64,000 nucleotides of DNA, from assembly GCF_019219025.1 (NCBI RefSeq), contig NZ_JAHUWN010000005.1, positions 1-64,000 of the forward strand. The letters run 5' to 3'. The stretch comes from Bacillus sp. sid0103 (lineage in GTDB: Bacteria; Bacillota; Bacilli; Bacillales_B; DSM-18226). The notes under the pieces were generated by a model. It was not told where the DNA came from, made no database searches, and saw nothing but the letters and a program-made list of their open reading frames with translations. Position numbers and translations under genes: made by a program. Positions 11,759-21,787 of this stretch are shown one piece after another; positions within the stretch are counted from its first letter, which is position 1, and each line of letters begins with the position of its first letter.

Positions 11759-12378
11759 AACAGGTAACTGCTACAGGACAAACTGTCGAAGAAGCAGTAA
11801 AATCAGCTTTAGCTCAATTACAAATCAGCAAAGACCGCACAGATATTGATATTATTGATGAAGGTAAAAAAGGGATTTTCGGTATTTTTGGTTCCCGTCC
11901 CGCAGTGGTCAAAGTAACTGTCATCATTGACCCAATTGAGGAAGCAAAGAAATTTCTTACTCAGGTAAGTGAACAAATGGGTGCTCCAGCGGAAATAGAA
12001 ATCAAACGTGAGGGGAAACATGTTCACTTCATTATGACCGGAGAAAAGATCGCCTTATTGATTGGAAAAAGAGGGCAAACGTTAAATTCACTCCAATATT
12101 TGACCCAATTAGTCGTTAATCGTTTTTCGAATCAGTATTTAACCGTGATTTTAGACGCTGAAGATTACCGGAAAAGAAGAAATGAAACGCTTGTTCAATT
12201 AGCACATCGACTTGCCCAAAAGGCGGTTAAGTCTGGAAAAGATGTAACGCTAGAACCAATGCCTTCTTATGAGCGTAAAGTTATTCATGCTGCTTTATCC
12301 GATAATAAACGTGTTAAGACATTTTCTGATGGATCGGAACCACATCGCTATATTGTGATTTCTCCAGCGAAAAGATAA
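11755..12378 (+). CDS. jag: RNA-binding protein Jag/KhpB
   Basis: A 207-residue protein with a Jag N-terminal domain (about 1-50, [12 protein letters not shown]), a KH domain ([15 protein letters not shown], about 100-115) and a C-terminal R3H domain (ERKVIHAAL, about 177-185). Jag/KhpB binds RNA with KhpA and influences cell division and elongation in Firmicutes. The GTG start overlaps the yidC stop (GTGA), which indicates translational coupling. Confidence 0.95.
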   Translation: MKQVTATGQTVEEAVKSALAQLQISKDRTDIDIIDEGKKGIFGIFGSRPAVVKVTVIIDPIEEAKKFLTQVSEQMGAPAEIEIKREGKHVHFIMTGEKIALLIGKRGQTLNSLQYLTQLVVNRFSNQYLTVILDAEDYRKRRNETLVQLAHRLAQKAVKSGKDVTLEPMPSYERKVIHAALSDNKRVKTFSDGSEPHRYIVISPAKR

Positions 12379-12391
12379 TGAGATCTGTATA

Positions 12392-12428
12392 AAAGACATC
12401 CTATCGAATGGTAGGATGTCTTTTTTTG
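12392..12428 (+). terminator. Terminator of yidC-jag
   Basis: Stem AAGACATCCTA/TAGGATGTCTT closes an 8-base loop and is followed by seven or more T, 14 bases after the jag stop. Confidence 0.9.
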
Positions 12429-12445
12429 TGCTCTCTCGCAAAAAA

Positions 12446-12557
12446 TGTCGAAAAAAGAAGTTGTTGATAACATAAATCTTTTCTCGTTTTTCGTTTTATT
12501 GTTATTCACATGTGGATAAGTTAAAATAATAATGAGATAAAAGTGAACTGTGGATAG
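12446..12557. promoter_or_regulatory. DnaA-box cluster with Spo0A-like box upstream of mnmE
   Basis: DnaA boxes TTATTCACA (12502-12510), a perfect TGTGGATAA directly abutting it (12511-12519) and TGTGGATAG (12549-12557) lie in the jag-mnmE gap. A TGTCGAAA motif (12446-12453) sits in the same A-rich context as the one at 9843 in oriC. It may titrate DnaA or control mnmE; this is inference from motifs. The mnmE ribosome-binding site is at the right end of the gap. Confidence 0.6.
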
Positions 12558-12670
12558 TTCGGTAGGAAGATGGTTTGCTTTTTAACAAGAACATGTTGTG
12601 GTATTCTAGTGTTTTGGAGAAAAAATCATTTTTTATATAGATGAACAGTTTTTAGTGTGAGGTGAAGGAA

Positions 12671-14056
12671 ATGGAATATGATACGATTGCGGCCATATCG
12701 ACTCCGATGGGAGAGGGTGCGATTGCGATTGTCCGATTGAGTGGTGATGAGGCAATTCCGATTGCAGACAAGCTATTTAGAAGTATCGGGGGGAAGAAGC
12801 TGACGGAAGCAGCAACCCATACGATTCACTATGGACATTTGCTTGATCCGAAATCACAGCAAGTGGTCGAAGAAGTAATGCTATCCGTGATGAAGGGGCC
12901 GAAAACTTTTACAAAAGAAGATGTTGTTGAAATAAACTGCCATGGCGGGATTGTTTCTGTAAATCGAGTGCTCCAGTTGGTACTGACGAATGGAGCGAGA
13001 CTGGCGGAGCCAGGAGAATTTACAAAAAGAGCATTTTTAAATGGACGGATTGATTTATCGCAAGCGGAAGCGGTAATGGATTTAATCAGAGCAAAAACAG
13101 ATCGTGCTATGAATGTAGCGTTAGGGCAAATGGAAGGGCGTTTATCAAAGTTGATTCAAAGACTTAGGCAGGAAATTTTAGAAATCCTTGCCCATGTCGA
13201 GGTCAATATTGATTATCCTGAATATGACGATGTCGAAGAAATGACGCATAAAATGTTGTCAGAAAAAGCCCATTTTGTTCGGGAAGAGATCAAAAAACTG
13301 TTACAAACGTCGGAACAAGGGAAAATTTTACGAGAAGGATTGTCGACAGCTATTGTTGGCCGCCCAAATGTAGGGAAATCTTCGCTTTTAAACAGCCTTG
13401 TTCATGAAAATAAAGCGATCGTAACCGATATTCCTGGCACAACAAGGGATGTTATTGAAGAATACGTGAATGTTCGCGGCGTGCCGCTTCGGCTCTTGGA
13501 CACAGCGGGGATCCGAGAAACTGAGGATATTGTCGAACGAATTGGGGTTGAACGCTCCCGTCAAGTGTTACAAGAGGCAGATCTGATTTTGCTGGTTTTA
13601 AATTATGCAGAACATCTGAGCGCAGAAGATGAAAAGCTGTTTGAAGTGGTTAAAGACATGGATGTTATCGTTATCGTTAATAAAACAGACTTGGAGCAAA
13701 AAATTGAGTTTGACAAGGTAAAAGCGTTAGCGAAAGAGCATAAGGTTGTCACCACCTCCCTGCTTGAAGATCGTGGTGTCGATGAGTTAGAGGAAGCTAT
13801 CGCCTCGTTATTTTTTGCAGGTTCGATTGATGCTGGTGATATGACGTATGTTTCAAACAGCCGCCATATCGGCTTATTGAGCCAAAGTCTACATTCGATT
13901 GAAGAAGCGATTGAGGGAGTAGAAATGGGTACTCCCATTGATATTATTCAAATCGATTTAACTCGAACGTGGGAATTACTTGGCGAAATCATTGGCGAAA
14001 GTGTCCATGAAAGCCTGATCGATCAATTATTCTCACAATTTTGTTTAGGGAAATAA
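12671..14056 (+). CDS. mnmE: tRNA modification GTPase MnmE
   Basis: With MnmG it forms 5-carboxymethylaminomethyl-type groups on U34 of tRNAs reading A/G-ending codons. The ATG at 12671 is chosen because GAGGTGAAGGA lies just upstream and the protein then starts [12 protein letters not shown] like its relatives; a GTG three codons earlier overlaps that site. The 461 residues contain an N-terminal folate-binding domain, an inserted G domain ([10 protein letters not shown] about 230, DTAG about 275, NKTD about 336) and the C-terminal FCLGK cysteine motif. mnmG follows after 175 bases. Confidence 0.97.
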   Translation: MEYDTIAAISTPMGEGAIAIVRLSGDEAIPIADKLFRSIGGKKLTEAATHTIHYGHLLDPKSQQVVEEVMLSVMKGPKTFTKEDVVEINCHGGIVSVNRVLQLVLTNGARLAEPGEFTKRAFLNGRIDLSQAEAVMDLIRAKTDRAMNVALGQMEGRLSKLIQRLRQEILEILAHVEVNIDYPEYDDVEEMTHKMLSEKAHFVREEIKKLLQTSEQGKILREGLSTAIVGRPNVGKSSLLNSLVHENKAIVTDIPGTTRDVIEEYVNVRGVPLRLLDTAGIRETEDIVERIGVERSRQVLQEADLILLVLNYAEHLSAEDEKLFEVVKDMDVIVIVNKTDLEQKIEFDKVKALAKEHKVVTTSLLEDRGVDELEEAIASLFFAGSIDAGDMTYVSNSRHIGLLSQSLHSIEEAIEGVEMGTPIDIIQIDLTRTWELLGEIIGESVHESLIDQLFSQFCLGK

Positions 14057-14060
14057 ATAG

Positions 14061-14183
14061 AAAAGCTAAAAGCGCCTTCGGAACCAGCACTGCTTGTTCC
14101 TGTGACGATTATTCGCTGGAGCTATCCAAAGCGCACAGGGGCTTATGCCCCCGAGCCCTTAAGCGCAGAAGCTAGACATTAAT
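14061..14183 (+). repeat. GC-rich Bacillaceae intergenic repeat (GCGCC...GCGC type)
   Basis: Lies between mnmE and mnmG. It begins AAAGCTAAAAGCGCCTTCGG and ends CCTTAAGCGCAGAAGCTAGAC, with an internal palindrome CAGGGGCTTATGCCCCCG. The pattern of AGCGCC at one end and GCGC...AGCTAGAC at the other is common between Bacillaceae genes. It has a higher GC content than its surroundings. It may be transcribed as structured RNA within the mnmE-mnmG mRNA. Confidence 0.6.
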
Positions 14184-14231
14184 TAAAGTAAAACGCAATG
14201 TTTCCGTAGCATACGGAAAAGGAGGAACAAC

Positions 14232-16121
14232 ATGCAATACGAAGCAGGAAATTATGACGTTATTGTCATTGGGGCAGGACATGCCGGCTGTGAAGCAGGC
14301 CTTGCTGCCGCGAGAATTGGCGCAAAAACATTAATGATTACCATTAACCTCGATATGGTTGCCTTTATGCCATGTAATCCATCAGTTGGAGGTCCGGCTA
14401 AGGGAATTGTTGTCCGGGAAATAGATGCACTTGGCGGCGAAATGGGTCGAAATATTGATAAAACCTATATCCAGATGAGAATGCTGAACACCGGTAAAGG
14501 GCCGGCGGTGCGGGCGTTACGGGCACAGGCAGATAAATTTGCCTATCAGCATGAAATGAAAAAAACGATTGAAGAAGAAGAAAATATGACCTTAATCCAA
14601 GGGATGGTTGAACAATTAATCGTTGAGGATGGCGTATGTACGGGCGTTGTTACCAAAACGGGAGCGGTTTATCGTTCAAAAACCGTCGTTATTACTACGG
14701 GTACTTTCTTACGTGGTGAAATTATTATTGGTGACTTGAAGTATTCGAGTGGTCCGAATAATCAACAGCCATCCATCAAATTATCCGAACATCTTGAAGC
14801 ACTAGGCTTTGACCTGGTTCGCTTTAAAACGGGAACACCGCCGCGTGTCAATAGTAATACGATTGATTACAGTAAAACAGAAATTCAACCTGGTGACGAT
14901 ACTCCGAGGGCGTTTTCTTATGAAACAACGAAATATATTACTGATCAGCTCCCATGCTGGTTAACTTATACAAACGAAGCAACCCATCAAATCATTGATG
15001 AAAACCTTCACCGCTCTCCGATGTTTTCTGGAATGATCAAAGGGACAGGTCCGCGTTATTGCCCTTCGATTGAGGATAAAGTGGTCCGCTTTAATGACAA
15101 GCCGCGTCATCAAATTTTCCTTGAGCCTGAAGGCAGGCATACGCAGGAAGTTTATGTGCAGGGGCTGTCAACCAGCTTACCAGAAGATGTGCAGCAGCGG
15201 ATTCTAAAGTCTATTTCGGGACTAGAAAATGCTCAAATGATGCGTTCGGGCTATGCGATTGAATATGATGCAATTGTGCCTACACAGCTATGGCCTACAC
15301 TTGAAACAAAGGTTGTTAAAAATTTATATACTGCCGGGCAAATTAATGGAACATCGGGCTATGAAGAAGCTGCAGGTCAAGGCTTAATGGCCGGGATTAA
15401 TGCGGGTTTAAATGCACTTGGGCGTGACCAGTTAGTCTTAAGTCGTTCCGATGCCTATATTGGAGTGTTAATTGACGATTTGATTACAAAAGGGACGAAT
15501 GAACCTTATCGTTTATTAACATCACGGGCAGAGTATCGTTTGCTATTACGTCATGATAATGCCGATTTACGCTTAACTGAAATTGGTCATCAAATCGGGT
15601 TGATTCGTGACGACCGTTATGCAAAGTTCTTGACTAAAAAAGAAGCGATTGAATCTGAAAAGCATCGCTTAGAGTCTACGTTCCTGAAACCGACGGAAGA
15701 GGTTCAAGAAATGATTAGAAGCATCGGCGGCAGTGAATTAAAGGATGGAATCCGTGCCTCCGATTTATTAAAAAGACCAGAGATGTCGTATCATCAGCTG
15801 GAAACCATTTTCCCTAGTGAGGTTGCTTTAGACGAAGAAGTGAAAGAACAGGTGGAAATTCAATTAAAATATGAGGGATATATTACAAAGTCCCTGCAGC
15901 AGGTCGAACGATTAAAGAAAATGGAAGATAAGAAAATCCCTGAGAATATTGATTATGATGCCGTCTCAGGACTGGCGACAGAAGCTAGACAGAAATTGAA
16001 GCTTGTTAAACCACTGTCCATTGCCCAGGCATCCAGGATATCGGGTGTAAATCCAGCCGATATTTCCATCTTGCTTGTGTACCTTGAACAGGGGAAAATC
16101 GCAAGGGTTTCGAATGAATAA
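14232..16121 (+). CDS. mnmG: tRNA uridine-5-carboxymethylaminomethyl synthesis enzyme MnmG (GidA)
   Basis: FAD-dependent partner of MnmE in wobble-uridine modification. The N-terminal dinucleotide fold has [19 protein letters not shown] (about 12-30). Later motifs include [17 protein letters not shown] and the FAD-binding [16 protein letters not shown] (about 375-390). The C-terminal helical domain ([15 protein letters not shown]) contacts MnmE. The 629 residues are the usual length. The ATG follows GGAGGAAC, and rsmG follows 21 bases later. Confidence 0.98.
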   Translation: MQYEAGNYDVIVIGAGHAGCEAGLAAARIGAKTLMITINLDMVAFMPCNPSVGGPAKGIVVREIDALGGEMGRNIDKTYIQMRMLNTGKGPAVRALRAQADKFAYQHEMKKTIEEEENMTLIQGMVEQLIVEDGVCTGVVTKTGAVYRSKTVVITTGTFLRGEIIIGDLKYSSGPNNQQPSIKLSEHLEALGFDLVRFKTGTPPRVNSNTIDYSKTEIQPGDDTPRAFSYETTKYITDQLPCWLTYTNEATHQIIDENLHRSPMFSGMIKGTGPRYCPSIEDKVVRFNDKPRHQIFLEPEGRHTQEVYVQGLSTSLPEDVQQRILKSISGLENAQMMRSGYAIEYDAIVPTQLWPTLETKVVKNLYTAGQINGTSGYEEAAGQGLMAGINAGLNALGRDQLVLSRSDAYIGVLIDDLITKGTNEPYRLLTSRAEYRLLLRHDNADLRLTEIGHQIGLIRDDRYAKFLTKKEAIESEKHRLESTFLKPTEEVQEMIRSIGGSELKDGIRASDLLKRPEMSYHQLETIFPSEVALDEEVKEQVEIQLKYEGYITKSLQQVERLKKMEDKKIPENIDYDAVSGLATEARQKLKLVKPLSIAQASRISGVNPADISILLVYLEQGKIARVSNE

Positions 16122-16142
16122 TTATGTGAGGAAGATTACGAA

Positions 16143-16859
16143 ATGATCATCGAACAATTTGAAGCAAATTTACGGGAGAAAGGAATTTCCCTTTCAAGTG
16201 AACAGCTCGATCAATTTGAAAAGTATTTTGAGACATTGGTGGAGTGGAACGAAAAAATGAATCTGACAGCCATAACGGATAAGGCTGAAGTATATTTAAA
16301 ACATTTTTATGATTCGATTACCGCTGCGTTCTATTTTGATTTTACAAAGCCTTTTCATCTTTGTGATGTCGGAGCGGGTGCAGGGTTTCCAAGTATCCCA
16401 TTAAAAATTGTTTACCCTCATATTGAGGTGACGATTGTTGATTCATTAAACAAGCGCATTTCCTTTTTAAATCATCTTGCTAAGGTTTTAAAATTAGAAA
16501 ATGTTCATTTTATTCATGATCGTGCGGAAACCTTTGGGGTAAATCCGCAGTATCGAGAGAACTTCGACGTCGTTACGGCAAGGGCAGTAGCAAGAATGTC
16601 TGTGTTAAGTGAGTTTTGTTTACCACTCGTGAAAGTGGGCGGTCACTTTATTGCCATGAAAGCTGCCCATGCAAAGGATGAGTTAGGGATGGGACAAAAG
16701 GCTATTACCACTCTTGGCGGAAAGGTAGAGGAAATGTTTACTTTTACGCTGCCAATGGAAGAAAGCGAACGAAGTATTCTCATCATTAAAAAGGAAAAAC
16801 AAACACCAAAGAAATATCCGCGTAAGCCTGGGACACCAGGAAAGACACCGATTGAATAA
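16143..16859 (+). CDS. rsmG: 16S rRNA (guanine-527-N7)-methyltransferase RsmG
   Basis: SAM-dependent enzyme that methylates N7 of G527 in 16S rRNA (E. coli numbering); loss of the orthologue gives low-level streptomycin resistance. The 238 residues include the start [18 protein letters not shown], the segment [14 protein letters not shown] and the SAM motif [15 protein letters not shown] (about 75-89). The C-terminus is basic and proline-rich ([16 protein letters not shown]), as in B. subtilis. It is in an operon-like position after mnmG. Confidence 0.96.
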   Translation: MIIEQFEANLREKGISLSSEQLDQFEKYFETLVEWNEKMNLTAITDKAEVYLKHFYDSITAAFYFDFTKPFHLCDVGAGAGFPSIPLKIVYPHIEVTIVDSLNKRISFLNHLAKVLKLENVHFIHDRAETFGVNPQYRENFDVVTARAVARMSVLSEFCLPLVKVGGHFIAMKAAHAKDELGMGQKAITTLGGKVEEMFTFTLPMEESERSILIIKKEKQTPKKYPRKPGTPGKTPIE

Positions 16860-16862
16860 GAA

Positions 16863-17023
16863 GGCTTTTTCATAAAGTTGATTGTTTTGGAGCATAATAA
16901 TGGTCATTTATATAGGTAACTAGGACATTTTTGACCATGTACTTACGATAAGATGCCATGAAGCTTATAGGAATACGGAATGATGGACTATAACGAAAAA
17001 CAACAATCTATGCGAAAACAGCC
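16863..17023 (+). repeat. MITE-like intergenic repeat, copy 2
   Basis: Begins GGCTTTTTCATAAAGTTGATTG four bases after the rsmG stop and ends AACAATCTATGCGAAAACAGCC. The right end, read in reverse, matches the left end of the family (GGCTGTTTTCG). It takes up most of the 282-base rsmG-noc gap. The noc promoter presumably lies in 17024-17130, but no clear -35/-10 was seen. Confidence 0.72.
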
Positions 17024-17141
17024 ATAACAAAAACAGTTTAGGGAAACTAACAATTTTTCAACAAACATGTTATTCTAGGCAGGAAGAATTTATCTATGTA
17101 GAGAATTAGTAATAGGGAGTTTCGTAAAGGTGGTGTTGGGG

Positions 17142-18005
17142 ATGAAACAATCATTTACACGCTTTTTTGGCCTCGGCGATAAGGGAGAACAAGAGGTTGC
17201 ACTGGAAAAAGAGATAATTACGGAAAAAAACGAGGAAATTAATAAAATACCAATTGATCATATAGTTCCAAACCGCTTTCAGCCTCGGACAGTTTTTGAT
17301 GATGAGAAAATCGAAGAATTAGCGCGAACGATTCACATACATGGTATTATTCAACCGATCGTTGTACGAGAATTTGCGACTGGACAATTTGAAATTATTG
17401 CAGGGGAACGCCGTTTTCGGGCGATGAAAAAGCTCGGTTGGACGGAAGCGCCGGCGATTATTAAAAATTTATCGGATACAGAAACGGCCTCTGTTGCTTT
17501 GATTGAGAATTTACAACGGGAAGAGCTGTCCCCAATTGAAGAAGCGATGGCCTATGGAAAATTGTTGGAATTGCATAACTTGACCCAAGAAGCACTAGCA
17601 CAACGCCTTGGGAAAGGGCAGTCAACTGTGGCCAACAAACTTCGCCTTCTTAAATTACCGCAGCCGATTCAAGAGGCATTATTAACGAAAATTATTACAG
17701 AGCGCCATGCACGTGCACTTATCCCTCTAAAGGATCCGGAAAAACAAGTGGCCCTGTTAGCGGAGATTATTGAAAAGAACTTTAACGTCAAGCAAACCGA
17801 GGAACGTGTCGTCAAACTGCTTGAACAAAAAAATGAAAAGCCTAAACCGAAACGGAAAGCTTTCAGTAAAGATATGAGAATCGCAGTAAATACGATTCGC
17901 CAATCATTAACGATGGTAACGGATAGCGGAATTAATCTCGATGCTGAAGAAGAAGAATTTGACGAATTCTACCAATTTACAATCCGCATACCAAAGAAAA
18001 AGTAA
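17142..18005 (+). CDS. noc: Nucleoid occlusion protein Noc
   Basis: ParB-family DNA-binding protein that keeps the division septum off the nucleoid by attaching chromosomal sites to the membrane. The ATG at 17142 is preferred to an in-frame GTG at 17130: AAAGGTGGTG fits the later start and the protein then begins [12 protein letters not shown], the amphipathic membrane-targeting helix of Noc. The CTP-binding motif AGERRFRAM lies at about 88-96 and the HTH ([23 protein letters not shown]) at about 146-168. The C-terminal segment is like B. subtilis Noc rather than Spo0J. Confidence 0.95.
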   Translation: MKQSFTRFFGLGDKGEQEVALEKEIITEKNEEINKIPIDHIVPNRFQPRTVFDDEKIEELARTIHIHGIIQPIVVREFATGQFEIIAGERRFRAMKKLGWTEAPAIIKNLSDTETASVALIENLQREELSPIEEAMAYGKLLELHNLTQEALAQRLGKGQSTVANKLRLLKLPQPIQEALLTKIITERHARALIPLKDPEKQVALLAEIIEKNFNVKQTEERVVKLLEQKNEKPKPKRKAFSKDMRIAVNTIRQSLTMVTDSGINLDAEEEEFDEFYQFTIRIPKKK

Positions 18006-18027
18006 CAGATCAATAGACCAATAGATA

Positions 18028-18065
18028 AAAGAACCAAACATGTTGAATGTTTGGTTCTTTTTATT
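18028..18065 (+). terminator. Terminator of noc
   Basis: Stem AAAGAACCAAACA/TGTTTGGTTCTTT, 13 pairs with a short loop, is followed by a T-rich run, 23 bases after the noc stop. Confidence 0.9.
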
Positions 18066-18067
18066 TG

Positions 18068-18145
18068 TGCTCTGTTAAAGCCTGTTGTTGATAGTGCCAC
18101 TATATTGATTGGAGTGGAAACCAACAGTCACGTTCAAATGAACCT
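18068..18145 (+). repeat. Truncated copy of the GC-rich repeat family
   Basis: GCTCTGTTAAAGCC, then TTGTTGATAGTGCCACT, then TTGATTGGAGTGGAA match the left part of the elements at 38034 and 26401. The GC-rich centre and right end are missing. It lies in the 400-base noc-parA gap, which otherwise holds the noc terminator and an AT-rich parA upstream region. Confidence 0.55.
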
Positions 18146-18259
18146 TTAGTTGATAAAGGTCAGATTAAAATGGTAATGTTTGGATAAGGTGTGCTTCTCT
18201 TGGCTTATTTAGAGACATTTCAGGAATAAGACAGTTGAATATTTTAAGAAAAAATCCAA

Positions 18260-18273
18260 AAACAGATCTGTTT
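18260..18273. promoter_or_regulatory. Perfect 14-bp palindrome upstream of parA
   Basis: AAACAGATCTGTTT is a perfect inverted repeat about 130 bases before the parA start, immediately before a TAAAAT -10-like element (18279-18284). Its position suits an operator for a dimeric regulator, but I do not recognise the site and no clear -35 was found. Confidence 0.35.
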
Positions 18274-18405
18274 CATGATAAAATAAAGGAATGGAAATTT
18301 TCATTCCCATCATTCAGATTAAATTAGCCAAATGAACATTATTTTTATAAAATTTAATAGAATAACAGAATAATACTTTGAGAGAATAAAAGGGTAGGTG
18401 ACATC

Positions 18406-19167
18406 GTGGGCAAAATTCTTGCAATCGCGAATCAAAAAGGCGGAGTCGGTAAAACGACTACCTCTGTCAACCTAGGTGCCTGCTTAGCATATATTGGAAA
18501 ACGTGTCCTGCTTGTAGACACGGATCCTCAGGGAAACGCAACCAGCGGGATTGGTATTGAAAAGGCAGAAGTTGACCAATGTATATATGATGTTTTAGTA
18601 GATGATGTGGAAGCAAAGAATGTGATTAAACCTACATCGGTGGAAAATTTGTATGCAATCCCGGCAACAATTCAGCTGGCTGGTGCAGAAATTGAATTGG
18701 TACCGACTATTTCAAGGGAAGTTCGTTTGAAACGAGCGCTCGAAGAAGTAAGAGAGCAATTTGATTATATTATTATTGATTGTCCGCCGTCATTAGGTTT
18801 ATTAACCCTTAATGCCTTAACAGCTTCTGATTCTGTCTTAATCCCTGTTCAATGCGAATACTATGCGTTGGAAGGTTTAAGTCAACTACTAAGTACGGTC
18901 AGACTTGTCCAAAAGCATTTGAATCAGGATTTGAAAATTGAAGGCGTTTTATTAACCATGCTGGACGCACGAACCAATCTTGGTATTCAAGTAATTGAAG
19001 AAGTGAAAAAATATTTTCAAGATAAAGTTTATAAAACCATTATTCCAAGGAATGTGCGTCTTAGCGAAGCTCCAAGCCATGGAGAACCGATTATTACTTA
19101 TGATGCAAAATCCCGTGGCGCTGAGGTGTATTTAGATTTAGCGAAGGAAGTGGTCTCGAATGGCTAA
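18406..19167 (+). CDS. parA: Chromosome partitioning ATPase ParA (Soj)
   Basis: Deviant Walker A ATPase that works with ParB and parS in origin segregation and, in B. subtilis, controls DnaA through its monomer/dimer state. The 253 residues carry KGGVGKTTT (11-19), with the signature lysine K11, and Walker B YIIIDCPPSLG. The GTG start (18406) has GGGTAGGTGACATC upstream. It overlaps parB by 8 bases, which suggests coupled translation. Confidence 0.97.
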   Translation: MGKILAIANQKGGVGKTTTSVNLGACLAYIGKRVLLVDTDPQGNATSGIGIEKAEVDQCIYDVLVDDVEAKNVIKPTSVENLYAIPATIQLAGAEIELVPTISREVRLKRALEEVREQFDYIIIDCPPSLGLLTLNALTASDSVLIPVQCEYYALEGLSQLLSTVRLVQKHLNQDLKIEGVLLTMLDARTNLGIQVIEEVKKYFQDKVYKTIIPRNVRLSEAPSHGEPIITYDAKSRGAEVYLDLAKEVVSNG

Positions 19168-20011
19168 AGGTTTAGGAAAAGGCCTTAATGCATTTTTTGC
19201 GGATGCTAGTAAAGAGGAATTAGTTCAGGAAATCAAATTGAACCAATTGCGTCCCAATCCGTACCAGCCTCGTAAAACCTTCCAACAAGAGACAATCGAT
19301 GAATTGAAAGAGTCCATCATCGAGCATGGCATCTTACAGCCGCTCGTGGTTAGACAAAGTATTCGTGGCTATGAAATTGTTGTAGGTGAACGGAGGTTCC
19401 GTGCGGCGAAAGCGGCAAAACTTGAAACAGTTCCCGCTGTAGTCCGTACACTATCAGAACAGCAAATGATGGAATTAGCAGTCCTTGAAAACCTGCAAAG
19501 GGAAGATTTAAATCCGATTGAAGAGGGACAAGCCTATCAATTGTTAATGGAAAAGTTAAAGCTGACCCAAGAAGAGGTTGCGAAGCGTCTTGGCAAAAGC
19601 CGGCCGCATATCGCAAACCATATCCGTCTGCTTTCCCTCCCTTCAAAAATTCAGGAATTAATTTCTGGCGGAAAAATATCGATGGGACATGGACGTGCCT
19701 TATTAGGTCTTCGTCAAAAAGAAAGTCTGCCAAGTTTAGTTGAGAAAGTAACCAAAGAAGGACTAAATGTTCGTCAATTAGAAAAACTGATTCAACAATT
19801 AAATGAAAGTGTTCCACGTGAAACAAAAAAGCTGGAACAGAAGAAAGATGTCTTTATCAAGGAACGGGAACATTTCTTGCGCGAACGGTTTGGGACAACG
19901 GTCAATATTAAACAGAACAAGAATAAAGGGAAAATTGAAATTGAGTTCTTCTCCAAAGAGGATCTAGAACGGATTTTGGAAATGCTCCATGAAGAAGATC
20001 CATCCTTATAA
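19160..20011 (+). CDS. parB: Chromosome partitioning protein ParB (Spo0J)
   Basis: CTP-dependent DNA clamp that loads at parS and spreads, recruiting SMC. The 283 residues start MAKGLGKGLNAFF, the ParA-contacting end. The N-terminal ParB/Srx domain has NPYQPRK (about 32-38) and the CTPase motif GERRFRAAK (about 76-84). The HTH is TQEEVAKRLGKSRPHIANHIRLL, and a C-terminal dimerisation domain follows. A perfect parS lies inside the gene (19810-19825), as in B. subtilis. Confidence 0.97.
   Translation: MAKGLGKGLNAFFADASKEELVQEIKLNQLRPNPYQPRKTFQQETIDELKESIIEHGILQPLVVRQSIRGYEIVVGERRFRAAKAAKLETVPAVVRTLSEQQMMELAVLENLQREDLNPIEEGQAYQLLMEKLKLTQEEVAKRLGKSRPHIANHIRLLSLPSKIQELISGGKISMGHGRALLGLRQKESLPSLVEKVTKEGLNVRQLEKLIQQLNESVPRETKKLEQKKDVFIKEREHFLRERFGTTVNIKQNKNKGKIEIEFFSKEDLERILEMLHEEDPSL
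19810..19825. promoter_or_regulatory. parS: parS site within parB
   Basis: TGTTCCACGTGAAACA matches the B. subtilis parS consensus (TGTTNCACGTGAAACA) at every position. It lies in the 3' third of parB, like the parS inside spo0J of B. subtilis. It should be the nucleation point for ParB clamps close to oriC. Confidence 0.93.
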
Positions 20012-20037
20012 ACCATCAAACGATGGTTTATTTTTTT
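20010..20037 (+). terminator. Terminator of parAB
   Basis: Stem AAACCATC/GATGGTTT with loop AAAC is followed by ATTTTTTT and overlaps the parB stop codon. Confidence 0.85.
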
Positions 20038-20098
20038 ATACTAATATGATAGTTTAAAAGGTATATATTTCGAAGGTCGTAAAAAAGGTGGATGTAAA

Positions 20099-20818
20099 AT
20101 GTTTTTATTAGGAACACTTGTAAATGGGCTGTTAATTGTGGTCGGTACGCTTCTTGGAAAATGGTTAAACCGGATCCCAGAAGGAATGAAAGTCACCGTC
20201 ATGTATGCCATTGGCCTGTCCGTCATGGTGTTAGGCTTACAAATGGGCTTGAAGAGTGAAAATTTCCTGATTGTGATTATAAGTCTGGTCGTTGGGGCTG
20301 TCGCTGGTGAGGCGCTGAAATTAGAGGATAAATTAAATGATCTAGGATTATGGCTGGAGAAGAAAGTCGGCTCTACGAATGGGAAAGGCAGTATCTCAGA
20401 AGGGTTTGTCACGGCTACCTTAATCTTTGTGATTGGAGCGATGGCGATTATTGGGGCTCTCGATAGCGGCATCCGCGGTGACCATGATGTGCTATATACC
20501 AAATCGTTAATCGATGGATTTACCGCGTTAATTTTAACGACAACCTTAGGGATTGGCGTTATCTTTTCGGCGATTCCGGTTGTCCTTTATGAAGGGGGCA
20601 TTGCCCTATTTGCGACCCAGATTGACCGGTTTGTTCCACAAGCCTTAATGGATCAGTTTATTGTCGAAATGACAGCAACGGGTGGGATCATGATTTTTGC
20701 GATTGGCTTAAATTTAACTGGAATGGTGAAAATTAAAGTAGCCAATCTGCTCCCTGGTATTGTCATCACCGGATTAATCGTCACAATCCTCTATAATTAC
20801 CATCTGAATATCCAATAA
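20099..20818 (+). CDS. DUF554 family membrane protein
   Basis: A 239-residue, strongly hydrophobic protein with about six or seven membrane segments. It begins MFLLGTLVNGLLIVVGTLLGK and contains GAMAIIGALDSGIRGDHDVL, both typical of the DUF554 (YqgA/YdfK-like) family. Its molecular function is unknown. It follows parB as a separate unit after a terminator. A MITE-like repeat begins at the base after its stop codon. Confidence 0.85.
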   Translation: MFLLGTLVNGLLIVVGTLLGKWLNRIPEGMKVTVMYAIGLSVMVLGLQMGLKSENFLIVIISLVVGAVAGEALKLEDKLNDLGLWLEKKVGSTNGKGSISEGFVTATLIFVIGAMAIIGALDSGIRGDHDVLYTKSLIDGFTALILTTTLGIGVIFSAIPVVLYEGGIALFATQIDRFVPQALMDQFIVEMTATGGIMIFAIGLNLTGMVKIKVANLLPGIVITGLIVTILYNYHLNIQ

Positions 20819-20969
20819 GGCTCTTTTCGTAAACTTCGTTGCCTTTGGAGCTTAATAAGGCTCATTTACTAAGTTTCTAGGCAATTTCCGCAAATGTTCT
20901 TACGAAAAGAAGCTAGTGATACGGATTGATGAACTTATACGAAAAAACACAATCTATGCGAAAATAGCC
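20819..20969 (+). repeat. MITE-like intergenic repeat, copy 3
   Basis: GGCTCTTTTCGTAAACTTCG at the left end and CACAATCTATGCGAAAATAGCC at the right end give the best-preserved imperfect terminal inverted repeats of the four copies. It abuts the DUF554 stop codon and precedes the terminator of the convergent yyaC gene. Confidence 0.75.
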
Positions 20970-20987
20970 TTCAATCAAGACAGCAAA

Positions 20988-21022
20988 AAAAGAGCATCCG
21001 GTCTCATCCCGTTTGCTCTTTT
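20988..21022 (-). terminator. Terminator of yyaC
   Basis: On the minus strand, AAAGAGCA/TGCTCTTT closes an internal loop and a second short CGG/CCG stem, followed by TTTTT. It overlaps the yyaC stop codon and lies between two convergent genes. Confidence 0.8.
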
Positions 21023-21641
21023 AATTTGTCTTTTCTTCTTCCAGCCAATTTAAATTTAATTCTGTCCAATTTTGCTTAGGATAGAGCAGGCTTGCCTGGT
21101 AGATTCCATTGGCAATGGTTTTGGCCATTCTCATCACAAGATTTAAGCGGGTGTTTTGTAAAACAAAAAACTCCATAAACCCGCTGACATTGACAATGCC
21201 AGTGATATGTAAATCTCCGACTGCTGGCAGCTCCTTGTTTACGCCTGCCCCAGGTTTAACAGGACCATTCCCAACTTGAATGACTCCGACATTTTTAACC
21301 CTTCCCAAGCAGGCGTCGATGCCAATGATATAGGGGTCATCATGTTTTGCTTGGATTTCCTTTAATTTATCCGCAAGATTAACAGCATGAATCGGTTCAT
21401 CTAGTGTCCCGTAGACATAGAACGACCGCAGGCCCTTTTCTTCCAGCAGTGTCCCGACAAGCGGCCCTAATGAATCTCCTGTGGAGCGATCGGTACCAAT
21501 ACATACAAAGACAATCGGGCGGCTTGTTACCTGTGGAATACTAGTCAGTAACTCTTCAGCAAGATGTTCAGCTGCATGTAATTCATCATGGCTGATCCGT
21601 GTCTTAGCCCTCCTGTCAAAAAAACTGCTCTTCAGATTCAT
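21021..21641 (-). CDS. yyaC: Spore protease-like protein YyaC (DUF1256)
   Basis: A 206-residue protein of the YyaC family, which has a GPR/hydrogenase-maturation-protease-like fold. Conserved pieces are VFVCIGTDRSTGDSLGPLVG (about 44-63), IIGIDACLG, and the acidic and glycine-rich loops around them. Start ATG 21641 is chosen because AGGGAGTGA lies 6 bases upstream and the protein then begins MNLKSSFF like its relatives; an in-frame GTG at 21659 would place that site inside the gene. It sits beside parB as in B. subtilis and runs against its neighbours. Confidence 0.9.
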   Translation of the reverse strand: MNLKSSFFDRRAKTRISHDELHAAEHLAEELLTSIPQVTSRPIVFVCIGTDRSTGDSLGPLVGTLLEEKGLRSFYVYGTLDEPIHAVNLADKLKEIQAKHDDPYIIGIDACLGRVKNVGVIQVGNGPVKPGAGVNKELPAVGDLHITGIVNVSGFMEFFVLQNTRLNLVMRMAKTIANGIYQASLLYPKQNWTELNLNWLEEEKTN

Positions 21642-21787
21642 TAAGTCACTCCCTAACACTAATAGTCTTACTAGTATACGGAAAATTCAGTAAATCTATA
21701 CATGGAGCGGGTAAAAAAGGAAAATTCATTATGCTATTCACTGCGTAGAATAATTGCTAAAATAGAAATGGCAAAAGGTTTTAGAGG

